Assembly: GCA_019685555.1 (NCBI GenBank)
Contig: JABFQN010000001.1
Span: forward strand, 164,552 to 228,551
Direction: 5' to 3'
Source: Candidatus Bathyarchaeota archaeon A05DMB-3
GTDB lineage: Archaea > Thermoproteota > Bathyarchaeia > Bathyarchaeales > Bathycorpusculaceae
Length of the DNA: 64,000 nucleotides
The notes beneath the pieces are model-generated. The model worked only from the letters and a program-made list of their open reading frames with translations. It was not told the DNA's origin and searched no databases. Positions 7,319-15,286 of the stretch are shown here, one piece after another. How positions within the stretch are numbered: position 1 is the first letter of the stretch; each line of letters begins with the position of its first letter. The translations under genes were made by a program, and so were the position numbers.

Positions 7319-8920
7319 TTGAAGTTCGCCTTAAAGCTTAAGAAAAGTGAAGCCGCACAAGCGGAATTCAAAGATTTAATGAGGGAAGAAGCCGAATTAG
7401 CAGGTTTACTGGAAGTTCAGAAGTGGAGTGTCCCCGAAGGCTTTTTAGAGGTGGAGTATTACCCCCTAAAGCCTCCTTTCTCATACGCGGCAGTAATTCA
7501 AAACGAAGAAACACTAGAGTACCTATACGTTCTAGACGAGCTTCCCCTAGCAAAGGAAGAGCGGGAAGGCTATTTTAGGCTTAGAAACATCTTAGAGTTT
7601 GAACTTCAAGCCCCAGAAGGCGAAGAAACCCTAGCAGAATCCTTTAGGCGGCAAATGCCAGCCATCCTCGCAAGGCACAAAAAAGTTCTGGAAGGCATAT
7701 CGCCCGTCGGAGTGCGAAAAATCCTCTATTACCTTGAAAGAGACATTGTGGGCTATGGCAAAATAGATCCGTTAATGTATGACGATTATGTTGAAGACGT
7801 TGGATGCAGCGGCGTCAACAAGCCAGTCTACCTGTGGCACCGCAAATACGAGAACATCAAAACCAACATTGTTTTCAGAGACGAACAAGAGCTTGAAGAC
7901 TTTGTCATGCGCATGGTCCACAAGTCTGGAAAACACGTGAGCATAGCCTTCCCAATAGTGGACGTGACACTGCCCGAAAAACATCGGTTGGCGGTTTCTT
8001 TCGGAAAGGAGACAACCCCCTATGGCACGGCTTTCACCATCCGCAAGTTCCGCAAAGACCCCTTCACAATAATTGACCTAATAGAAAATGAAACCATAAG
8101 CGAAAGCATAGCCGCCTACTTGTGGCTTTTAATGGAAAACAAAATGTCAGTCATGATTATAGGGGCAACAGGTGCTGGAAAAACCACAGCCCTAAACGCC
8201 ATTGCATGCCTCATAAAACCCAACTATAAAATCATCTCTGTGGAAGAAGTTGCCGAAATAAATCTACCGCACGAAAACTGGACATCCACCATTGCACGGT
8301 CCGGCTTCGGAACGGAAAGCGAAGGCGAAATAACCCTATACGACCTCATCAAATCCGCTGTCCGCCACCGCCCAGACCTAATAATTGTAGGCGAAGTCCG
8401 CGGAGAAGAAGCCTACGTGCTTTTCCAAGCACTGGCAACAGGACACGGAGGCTTATGCACCTTACACGCTGAAGATGTGGACACAGCCATGAAAAGGCTG
8501 ACACAGCCGCCCATGAATATTCCCACATCCATAATTCCACTAATGAACTGTGTAATCACAGTTAAACACGTTAGAACCCCTGTTTTCCTCGAATCCGGAA
8601 GAAGGCTTTCAAGCAGAAAGTTTGTAAACGTTACAGAAATAAAGGATTATAACAGTTACCAGGAAGTTTTCAATTGGAACCCGTCTACAGACATGTTTAA
8701 GGAAAACCTTTCTGAAAGCCACCTTCTAAGGAAAATGGCTTCAAGCCTTGACATACCAGTTGAAAGGCTTATAGACGAATTGGAATATCGTAAAAGGGTT
8801 TTAGCCCACATGGTGGAACACGGCATCCGCGACTATAGAAGCGTAAACAAGGTGTTAAGCAAATACTACAACAACCCAGAGCTTTTCCAGAGGGAGTTCC
8901 TCGAAAAAGGTGGATGGTGA
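7319..8920 (+). CDS. type II/IV secretion ATPase (GspE/TadA/ArlI superfamily)
   Basis: This cytoplasmic hexameric ATPase powers assembly of type IV pilus-like filaments. An N-terminal domain of about 260 residues precedes the RecA-like core. The Walker A motif GATGAGKTT lies near residues 282-290, the Walker B region (DLIIVGEVRGEEA) near 353-365, and the His-box stretch GHGGLCTLHAED follows. Three in-frame starts exist (7262, ATG 7304, TTG 7319). I prefer TTG 7319 because GGAGG at 7306-7310 is placed 8 bases before it, giving 533 residues. The ATG at 7304 gives a normal alternative. It overlaps the platform-protein gene by 7 bases. Confidence 0.92.
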   Translation: MKFALKLKKSEAAQAEFKDLMREEAELAGLLEVQKWSVPEGFLEVEYYPLKPPFSYAAVIQNEETLEYLYVLDELPLAKEEREGYFRLRNILEFELQAPEGEETLAESFRRQMPAILARHKKVLEGISPVGVRKILYYLERDIVGYGKIDPLMYDDYVEDVGCSGVNKPVYLWHRKYENIKTNIVFRDEQELEDFVMRMVHKSGKHVSIAFPIVDVTLPEKHRLAVSFGKETTPYGTAFTIRKFRKDPFTIIDLIENETISESIAAYLWLLMENKMSVMIIGATGAGKTTALNAIACLIKPNYKIISVEEVAEINLPHENWTSTIARSGFGTESEGEITLYDLIKSAVRHRPDLIIVGEVRGEEAYVLFQALATGHGGLCTLHAEDVDTAMKRLTQPPMNIPTSIIPLMNCVITVKHVRTPVFLESGRRLSSRKFVNVTEIKDYNSYQEVFNWNPSTDMFKENLSESHLLRKMASSLDIPVERLIDELEYRKRVLAHMVEHGIRDYRSVNKVLSKYYNNPELFQREFLEKGGW

Positions 8921-10428
8921 AAAATTTGCAAGTGCCATTCAAAGGACCTAAAATTTTCGGTAAAATGTTAAACCGCCTTTTTGAAGAGGATACCAGCGAA
9001 ATAAACCGTGAGCTTCCCTTTGCCGCGTTGCTTTTCACTATATTGGCGGCCAGTGAGGTGGCTTTATACGAAAGCTGGAGAAAACTCTGCAGCATAGACC
9101 ACTTGCCAATGTTTCAGAAAGAGGCTAAAGAAGTTGTCAGACAAGTAGAGGTTTTAGGCTACGACCCTTTAACGGTCATGCAGAAAAGAGCTGAAAAAAC
9201 AAAGTCGAAAAGCTACCGTGAATTTCTAATGGGCTACGTTTCAGCAGTTAGAAGCGGTGGAAACATTGTAAACTATCTTAAAAGCAAGTTGCGTTCAATC
9301 TTTGAGATTCAAAGCGCCGCCGCCATCCGCTCCATTGAAAGGCTTGGAACCCTTGTAGAAGCCTATGCGGTTATGCTAATTGTAACCCTATGCTCCTACA
9401 TCCTCTTCATAGTGTTCTCAGCAACATCGATATTTGAACCCATGAAAGCCACTGGAACACCAGGTATATCCACTCCCGTTGTCTGCCTCCTCATATTCCT
9501 CTTAACACCGCTTATATCGGTTGTCTTCATGGTTGTCGCCCACCTAGAGAGGAAAAGCAACCTTGTAGGCCTTAAAAGACCATATCAAGTGGCTCTTATA
9601 GCTGGAGTCGCTGCATGCTGTCTCCTAGCCCTGATATTCATGGCTCCTCAACTTCAATATTTGACAAGCCCGCAAATTTTACCGCTTGTGGTGACAGCTT
9701 GTCTTCTAACAATTTCGATACCAGCGGCAGGAGTCTACATAGACATCGCCAGAGTAAATAATGCCGCTGAAAACGCCATACCAAGCTTCTTAAGGGATGT
9801 GACGGAAGCAAGAAAAACAGGACTTTCACCAGAGAAGAGCATAGTTCACGCTGCGAAACGTCCAGGCTATGGAAAATTCGCCGAAGTATTGGCTCTGATT
9901 AGAAGCCAGATGGAATGGGGAGTTCCACTTCGAAAAATTTTCGGAAGCATCAAAAGGAAAATCCAAACGTGGCCGGTTCTCGTCAACTTCCTCATACTTG
10001 TCGAGACAATAAAAATGGGCGGAGGCTCTAGCGTAGCCCTAGAAATTTTGACGGAATACAGCGAAAAACAGAAAGACGTGGAAACCAACAAGAAGTCTCT
10101 TTTGAGGCCCTACGTGATTTTAGCTTTCATATGGAGCGTCCTCATAGCCTTGACAACCACGATGGTGGCTTTGACTGTTTACACGTTAACGCAGCTGTCG
10201 CTTCCAGGATCGGCGCCAATGCCTCTTGTTGTGATGCAAGAGCAGATGAACCTCTTTTCGCTTGGCATATTGTTGCAGTGTTGGCTTTCAGGCTTTTTCG
10301 TGGGAAAGGTTAACGAGGGCACCTTCGCAGCTGGCTTCAAATATTCAGCTATGCTTGTTCTAACGGCACATGTTTCTCTTGCGCTTTCCCAGAGCTTGCT
10401 GAGCAGCATGTTCGGGCTTGTGTCATAA
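8914..10428 (+). CDS. type IV pilus platform protein (TadC/ArlJ, T2SSF domains)
   Basis: This 504-residue polytopic membrane protein is the inner-membrane platform partner of the ATPase. It has two T2SSF-type cytoplasmic helical domains (about residues 35-125 and 285-380), each followed by membrane segments: two pairs near 145-200 and 225-270, and more near 395-420, 440-460 and 475-500. This duplicated layout is that of archaeal ArlJ/PilC-like proteins. The phrase YVSAVRSGGNIVNYLK is characteristic of the first T2SSF domain. It is translationally coupled to the ATPase gene. Confidence 0.88.
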   Translation: MVKNLQVPFKGPKIFGKMLNRLFEEDTSEINRELPFAALLFTILAASEVALYESWRKLCSIDHLPMFQKEAKEVVRQVEVLGYDPLTVMQKRAEKTKSKSYREFLMGYVSAVRSGGNIVNYLKSKLRSIFEIQSAAAIRSIERLGTLVEAYAVMLIVTLCSYILFIVFSATSIFEPMKATGTPGISTPVVCLLIFLLTPLISVVFMVVAHLERKSNLVGLKRPYQVALIAGVAACCLLALIFMAPQLQYLTSPQILPLVVTACLLTISIPAAGVYIDIARVNNAAENAIPSFLRDVTEARKTGLSPEKSIVHAAKRPGYGKFAEVLALIRSQMEWGVPLRKIFGSIKRKIQTWPVLVNFLILVETIKMGGGSSVALEILTEYSEKQKDVETNKKSLLRPYVILAFIWSVLIALTTTMVALTVYTLTQLSLPGSAPMPLVVMQEQMNLFSLGILLQCWLSGFFVGKVNEGTFAAGFKYSAMLVLTAHVSLALSQSLLSSMFGLVS

Positions 10429-10448
10429 GCATTTGAAGGTGAAGCGTT

Positions 10449-11516
10449 ATGCCAGCGATATCCATCGACACCTTTTTCGCATGCTCCCTAACGGTTTTGC
10501 TTGTGCTTTCAGCCATGACTGCCACTGCAAAGCTTCTACAGCCTTTAATAGCCAGCCCTTTAGAGACTGAAGCCGCCAAAAGATATGGCGAAATAGCCAA
10601 ATATATGATGCTGAACGTTGGAAAGCCTTTTAACTGGGGTCAAAACAGCCAGACTTTTCCAGAAGAGTTCGGCTTAGCTGAGGCAAACGCCCAGAATCCC
10701 TACGTGCTTGACGTTGACAAGGTTTCAAGGCTGAATAGTGAAAGCCTTTACGCGTTAAGCTACGCCCAAATATTTACAATCCTCAAAGTTTCCGATGTAT
10801 CCTTTAGGTTGGAGATAAAGCCTCTTTTCGACGTAGGCGTAAACTTGACGGCGACCTTTGAAAATGTGGACGAAACAGTTTACGAGTTTGAAGTGGTAAC
10901 AGAAAAAAGCGGCGCAGAAGTTCCTACGGATATAAAGTTCTATGTTGTTGCAGAAGACTTCCTACAAGCGTCAAACATTTATAACTCCGATGGAAGAAGG
11001 CGCTTCAATGCCACTATTCCAAACAGCGTTAACGGACCAGCCTTACTCGTGGTATTTGCAAAATCTGCATTTAACGCTGGATTAAGTTCTTTTGCCGCTT
11101 ACGCCTTTGCCCACAACTCCAGCGAACCAGCGTCTAGAGGCAATTTTTTGAGGCTTTCTCCGTTGAACTACACTTTAACAGTGTTGCCCCTTAGCCTGAA
11201 CAAGGCTTTGTCAACGGCTTACGCCTTAACCTTCAACTATGCAGCGAAGCTGACGCAGATTGCAAGCGACAACCAAACCGCCACATTTAGCATTCCAAGG
11301 TTTGCAGACGCAAGCCCCACAGTACTTGTCGTGACGGGATGGAACTCCACACGGTTTTTTGTGGAATGGACTGCTTATCCGCAGATACCCCTAGAAATAG
11401 GCGTTGACTTCACAAAGGCGTCCAGTCTTTCAGATGTTTTCGCTTATGACTATCTTGTCACTATAGGCTCAGCAATTTACAAATGCACAGTCTGGCTTGG
11501 AGGACCAAAAACATGA
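10449..11516 (+). CDS. membrane-anchored surface protein of the pilus operon
   Basis: A 355-residue protein with one N-terminal hydrophobic segment (about residues 9-30) and a large exported domain with numerous N-x-S/T sites and alternating beta-strand patterns. It follows the platform gene by 20 bases and overlaps the next gene as ATGA, so it belongs to the same operon. Size and position suggest a large minor pilin or a periplasmic-side assembly subunit. I do not recognise a family. Confidence 0.65.
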   Translation: MPAISIDTFFACSLTVLLVLSAMTATAKLLQPLIASPLETEAAKRYGEIAKYMMLNVGKPFNWGQNSQTFPEEFGLAEANAQNPYVLDVDKVSRLNSESLYALSYAQIFTILKVSDVSFRLEIKPLFDVGVNLTATFENVDETVYEFEVVTEKSGAEVPTDIKFYVVAEDFLQASNIYNSDGRRRFNATIPNSVNGPALLVVFAKSAFNAGLSSFAAYAFAHNSSEPASRGNFLRLSPLNYTLTVLPLSLNKALSTAYALTFNYAAKLTQIASDNQTATFSIPRFADASPTVLVVTGWNSTRFFVEWTAYPQIPLEIGVDFTKASSLSDVFAYDYLVTIGSAIYKCTVWLGGPKT

Positions 11517-11935
11517 AAAGCCAAAATAAAGGGCAAATCCGAATAATTGAGGCTTTCTTAGCCGTTTTCATAGTTTTCTCCGCCTTAACCATTTCATCAA
11601 GCCTAACAACAAGCCACATCAACATAGAAAACAGCGGCTTAGCCTCTGTTGGAATGCAAGCCCTCCTTCAATTAGATTCGGATGGAAGCTTAAGCGCTTT
11701 TATAGACGCTGGAAACTGGGCGGAACTGCGGGAAGCCTTAAGCCTTCTATTGCCCAAAGGCGTATCCTTCAATTTGACAGTTTACAATGAGGAAATGCAG
11801 CAAATAAACGAGGAAATAGTTTCCAACGGAGGCTTCAACAGCCAAGAAGTAACTTTTGTGGAATACCTATGCGTAAGCCAAAACCCAGCCTTCCATTACT
11901 ACATAATCCACTTGCACTTGGCGGTGGCAAAATGA
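11513..11935 (+). CDS. small pilin-like protein
   Basis: The start is fixed by the ATGA overlap with the previous stop and by GGAGG at 11499-11503. The 140-residue product begins MKSQNKGQIRIIEAFLAVFI. The KGQ-then-hydrophobic pattern with a Glu near position +5 of the hydrophobic stretch is typical of type IV pilin precursors, where that Glu aids docking in the filament. A short exported domain follows. The next gene again overlaps by ATGA. It is likely a minor pilin. Confidence 0.72.
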   Translation: MKSQNKGQIRIIEAFLAVFIVFSALTISSSLTTSHINIENSGLASVGMQALLQLDSDGSLSAFIDAGNWAELREALSLLLPKGVSFNLTVYNEEMQQINEEIVSNGGFNSQEVTFVEYLCVSQNPAFHYYIIHLHLAVAK

Positions 11936-12702
11936 AAAAGCCTAACAAAATCTTTAGGACTAAAAGCTCCGGGCAGCTTCTCATAGTGGCTGCTCTAGCC
12001 ATAGCCATCCTAGTCGCTTCAACAACAGTATACGTTTATGAACTGGCAGGGGAAAAACAAAACACTGAAGATCATTCCCTCAGCGACTTTGTTTTAGCCT
12101 TAAAACTGGGCTCAAAAAACGGTGTTATAAGTGCGCTTGCAAACGCTTCAAACGGCGGAGAAAAAACCGTTTTGGCTAACAATCTTGAAACTCTTTCAAG
12201 CGCTTCCAAAAGCTTTTGTAAGCATGGACTATGGCGATTGTCCTACATGCTTTTAAACAGCTCAGGATACGAGGATGGCATAAGGCTTTCATGGAACCCC
12301 AGCGGATTGGGAGTTTCAAGCGCCTATGCAGTTTTTTCGCTTAGGTTTTTTGGCTTAACATCTAATGTTACAGCGAACTACGCCATCAACATCACAACAG
12401 CCTTGATGCTTTATGGCTATTACGCTGGTAACGAAGCGGAGAAAACCGTAAACTTGACATGTCGAGTATTTAACGATGGAAAGCCAGCCCAAGTCGAAAA
12501 CATAGCCTTATACTATGAAGACTTTGGAGTTTGGTTTCCAGTCGGCGAATCCAACAACCTTTCCATAACAGATTATGGCAACGGCACCTACACCATATCC
12601 TTCACAGCTGCCATATCTTCAGACACGGTGCGGGTTTCAGCACACGTCCACGATTTACGCAATGTATTCGTCATGGCAAACATAACATGCCCTAAAGCCT
12701 AA
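11932..12702 (+). CDS. pilin-like surface protein, last gene of pilus operon
   Basis: The start at ATG 11932 overlaps the previous stop (ATGA). The 256-residue product opens with a basic leader (KKPNKIFRTKSSGQ) and a hydrophobic segment LLIVAALAIAILVASTTVYV, again a prepilin-like signal. The exported part has several N-x-S/T sites and a C-terminal beta-sandwich-like segment (YEDFGVWFPVGESNN, then a DYGNGTYTISF strand motif). Together with its neighbours this gives five exported pilin-like proteins in the operon besides the separate main pilin. Function inferred from context. Confidence 0.68.
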   Translation: MKKPNKIFRTKSSGQLLIVAALAIAILVASTTVYVYELAGEKQNTEDHSLSDFVLALKLGSKNGVISALANASNGGEKTVLANNLETLSSASKSFCKHGLWRLSYMLLNSSGYEDGIRLSWNPSGLGVSSAYAVFSLRFFGLTSNVTANYAINITTALMLYGYYAGNEAEKTVNLTCRVFNDGKPAQVENIALYYEDFGVWFPVGESNNLSITDYGNGTYTISFTAAISSDTVRVSAHVHDLRNVFVMANITCPKA

Positions 12703-12726
12703 ATTTTAACGCCTCGGCAAGTTTCG

Positions 12727-12769
12727 TGCTCCTTAAATATGTATAACGCCATTCTAATTGAAAGGAGCA
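12727..12769 (+). promoter_or_regulatory. ribK promoter bracketed by an 8-bp inverted repeat
   Basis: TGCTCCTT (12727-12734) and AAGGAGCA (12762-12769) are perfect inverted copies on either side of a TATA-like TTAAATATG. The right arm contains the ribosome-binding site of ribK, which starts at 12780. A dimeric regulator binding both arms, possibly RibK itself through its HTH domain, would cover the promoter. The regulator is inference. Confidence 0.45.
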
Positions 12770-12779
12770 AGGGTTAGCA

Positions 12780-13469
12780 ATGAGTGAAAAGCAGAGTTGG
12801 CGCCACATCTACACACTTTTAAAGTTGGCTGAAATGGGAGCCCACAGAAGAACCGCCAAAATCTCCACAGAATTTTTGGCGAGGAAACTTGGTGTTTCAC
12901 AGCAGTCAGCCTCCCGCCACCTAATAGAGCTGGAGCACAGAGGCTGGATTAAAAGGACAACAACTCCAGAAGGATGCTTGATAAAAATCACAGACGCTGG
13001 CGTTGGAGAACTGAAGAAGCTTTACGCAAGCCTACACTTTTTGATGGAAACCGCCTACCCACCCTCAATCACCCTTGAAGGCGTCGTTTTCACTGGATTA
13101 GGCGAAGGCGCCTACTACGTTACAAGAGACCCCTACCGGCGGCAGTTTATGGAAAAGCTGGGTTTCAACCCCTACCCTGGCACGCTTAACCTAAAACTCG
13201 TAACAGACTACGACATCAAAACCCGTTCAGAACTTGAGGCTTACCCAGCAATAGAAATCGAAGGCTTCAAAAACGAGAACCGCACCTTCGGACCCGTAAA
13301 ATGCTATCCGGCAATAATAGAGAACAAAGCCAAAGGCGCCCTTGTCTCAGCCCTCAGAAGCCACTACGACTCCTCGGTGATAGAATTAATCGCCCCAATA
13401 TGCCTAAGAAAGCATTTAGCCCTAAAAGACGGACACAAAGTGAAAGTTGAAGTTTTAACCCTTCCATAA
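12780..13469 (+). CDS. ribK: CTP-dependent riboflavin kinase with N-terminal winged helix (RbkR-like)
   Basis: This bifunctional archaeal protein converts riboflavin plus CTP to FMN. Residues ~8-90 form a winged-helix DNA-binding domain (LGVSQQSASRHLIELEHRGW). Residues ~95-229 are the kinase domain, with GLGEGAYYVTRDPYRRQF and the PYPGTLNLKL motif typical of the DUF120 fold. Proteins with both domains act as regulators of riboflavin genes in several archaea. It is convergent with ribL, which makes FAD from FMN, so the locus gathers both flavin-nucleotide steps. An inverted repeat surrounds its promoter. Confidence 0.92.
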   Translation: MSEKQSWRHIYTLLKLAEMGAHRRTAKISTEFLARKLGVSQQSASRHLIELEHRGWIKRTTTPEGCLIKITDAGVGELKKLYASLHFLMETAYPPSITLEGVVFTGLGEGAYYVTRDPYRRQFMEKLGFNPYPGTLNLKLVTDYDIKTRSELEAYPAIEIEGFKNENRTFGPVKCYPAIIENKAKGALVSALRSHYDSSVIELIAPICLRKHLALKDGHKVKVEVLTLP

Positions 13470-13486
13470 AACCGCATCGGTTAAGT

Positions 13487-13963
13487 TCATCTCTTATAAT
13501 GTTCAATAATTTTCTGCTTAATTTTGGAAGAGCTGTCCAGTTCATCTTCCCCAAACTTTCCGATTCGCACAACTTTCACTTTCAGCCCCTTTTCCCGGAC
13601 ATAGTCCTTAACAGCTTTTTCCATTCCATTTTGGTCGTGGCCGACGGCTATCACGTCAGGCTTAATCCTTTCTATAACCTTACCCATGTTGAAGTCTTCA
13701 TAACCCAAAATCGCCTCATCCACAACCTTCAAAGACTCCACCAAGGCTCGGCGCTGGTTTTCCGGTATGACAGGCTTGGAGCCTTTTCTTTTTTCAACAG
13801 TGCTGTCTCTGGCTACTATAACGATTAGCTCGGCGTTTTTTCCTCCAGCTTTTTTGGCTTCCTCTAGGTAACGCACATGCCCCAAGTGTAGAAGGTCAAA
13901 CACTCCAGAGGCTAAAACTACCTTTCGCTTTTTACTTGGCTTTTCTCCCTTCTCGCAGACCAT
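13487..13963 (-). CDS. ribL: archaeal FAD synthetase
   Basis: This cytidylyltransferase-family enzyme adenylates FMN to FAD. The 158 residues contain ASGVFDLLHLGHVRYLEEAK (the HLGH nucleotidyl-transfer motif, near residues 18-37) and the C-terminal DELDSSSKIKQKI, which replaces the ISST(T)-type signature. It overlaps the DUF357 gene by 46 bases, and no shorter start keeps the first beta-strand. Gene order dphB-DUF357-ribL on this strand resembles clusters seen in other archaea. RibK is encoded convergently. Confidence 0.9.
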   Translation of the reverse strand: MVCEKGEKPSKKRKVVLASGVFDLLHLGHVRYLEEAKKAGGKNAELIVIVARDSTVEKRKGSKPVIPENQRRALVESLKVVDEAILGYEDFNMGKVIERIKPDVIAVGHDQNGMEKAVKDYVREKGLKVKVVRIGKFGEDELDSSSKIKQKIIEHYKR

Positions 13964-14214
13964 TCAAATTTCACGGCTCCCAACATTTTTAACGCATCTA
14001 ATAAGCCCTCACAGTAAGCCACAGAAGCAAGGCTCACCTCAAACCGCTTACTGTCCCTATAATATTTTGCATCTTGCAAATAGGCTTTTGCAGACTCAAT
14101 AACCGTTTGGACGGAATCCTTAAACAAGCATGGACTACTCTCGACAAGTTTTAACTCGCATAGGGCTTGCTCTGCAGAGGCGATATACTTCGAAACAAGC
14201 TCTTCTAGGCTCAT
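13918..14214 (-). CDS. DUF357 family helical protein
   Basis: A 98-residue all-helical archaeal protein of the DUF357 family. The central segment SAKAYLQDAKYYRDSKRFEVSLASVAYCEGLLDAL is the diagnostic helix pair. The family's function is unknown. It overlaps dphB by ATGA at its start and ribL at its end, so the three genes are co-translated. The family's recurring link with ribL and dphB suggests a role near flavin or translation metabolism, but this is only inference. Confidence 0.85.
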   Translation of the reverse strand: MSLEELVSKYIASAEQALCELKLVESSPCLFKDSVQTVIESAKAYLQDAKYYRDSKRFEVSLASVAYCEGLLDALKMLGAVKFEWSARREKSQVKSER

Positions 14215-15014
14215 TCAACAAACCGCCTAACGCTTAAAGGAGCCCATGCAAAGGCTATTAGGGCTTCAGCCTCCATAAAATGAAGCTTTCCAGGGAAGAC
14301 TAGGCTGTAGGGCGGACCGCCAAAATCGTAACCCAAAAGCTCCCTAACAGAACCAGCCTTAACTTTGGGGTTTGAGCTTCCAGCTCTAGCTACTCCAACA
14401 GCCAGCGTTTCATTGGTTACGATGTTCATCCGCTTTTTCTCTTCAACCGTTAAAAGCATTTCAAGCGCCTCTCGAAGGCTTAGGTGACGGTTTCCCTCAG
14501 CGTCTATATCTAATAAACACAGTGTGTGAAGCCCGAGTTTTTTGTTTTGAGCAACAACCATGTAAGGAGTTTCTGAGAAATTGCTTGGAAACGGAATGGT
14601 TACACTTTTGCCAAACTTGTAGTTGTGTAAGCCGCATAAGCCTATAACAGCCGATATAATAGATGCAGCGTGAACTATGCGGGTTCTAACCCCACGCTTT
14701 GCAGCCTCCAACCTAAGCGCTACATGAGTCGTTGCAATAAGCGGGTCTCCGGGAACCAGCAAAACAGCCTTACCCCTAACAGCAGCGTCTAAAACAACTT
14801 TCCCATTCTCATCTTCAAGCTGCCTCCTCGAAACAACATGAATTTTCTTCCCAACAACTCTTTCAAAACCTTCAACAGAAAAGTTTGGCATAAAACTTGT
14901 GTAAAGCTCTATGAAAACCGCGTCTGCACTTTCAGCCTCCTCCAAACCCCTTAGGCTAATCCCTTTCTCGTCGTGCAATCCCAAACCAACAAACACAAGC
15001 TCACCCAAAACCAT
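14211..15014 (-). CDS. dphB: diphthine synthase
   Basis: This SAM-dependent methyltransferase (Dph5/DphB) methylates the modified histidine of EF-2 during diphthamide synthesis. The 267 residues show the tetrapyrrole-methylase fold features of the family: VGLGLHDEKGISLRGLEE at the start, LVPGDPLIATTH near 90-101, HAASIISAVIGLCGLHNYKFG, and the C-terminal PPYSLVFPGKLHFMEAEAL. It is relevant that two EF-2 genes with the target histidine lie 10 kb downstream. Confidence 0.95.
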   Translation of the reverse strand: MVLGELVFVGLGLHDEKGISLRGLEEAESADAVFIELYTSFMPNFSVEGFERVVGKKIHVVSRRQLEDENGKVVLDAAVRGKAVLLVPGDPLIATTHVALRLEAAKRGVRTRIVHAASIISAVIGLCGLHNYKFGKSVTIPFPSNFSETPYMVVAQNKKLGLHTLCLLDIDAEGNRHLSLREALEMLLTVEEKKRMNIVTNETLAVGVARAGSSNPKVKAGSVRELLGYDFGGPPYSLVFPGKLHFMEAEALIAFAWAPLSVRRFVE

Positions 15015-15120
15015 CCCTCACCTAACAAAACACCAGAAAACTTAAAACCATTTGCCAAAAACGCCTAACCGCACAACTTATTAACATCATCTAAAATGCA
15101 TATTCTAGAAAATACGCCAT

Positions 15121-15226
15121 GGGCCCGTAGCTCAGTAAGGTAGAGCGGCGGACCAAACCGCTGCATGGGGTTGGGTTGAGGCTCTTAACCCGTAGGTCCC
15201 GGGTTCAATTCCCGGCGGGCCCGCCA
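15121..15226 (+). tRNA. tRNA-Lys(CTT) with a noncanonical intron at position 30/31
   Basis: The acceptor GGGCCCG pairs with CGGGCCC, the discriminator is G, and CCA is encoded. D-stem GCTC/GAGC and T-stem CCGGG/CCCGG are perfect. The anticodon loop CTCTTAA (15182-15188) is complete, but its stem forms only if 29 bases (15152-15180) are removed, giving GCGGG/CCCGT. The junction is a full bulge-helix-bulge: outer AGAG/CTCT, central CGGC/GTTG, inner CCAA/TTGG, with three-base bulges GGA and AGG each cut after the second base. A TATA-like element at about 15094-15103 is correctly placed. Confidence 0.93.
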
Positions 15227-15286
15227 CACGAGGAACCAGTAAACTTTTTAGAAGGTGCTTTCTTGTTTGTGGTGGTTTTGAGTGAT

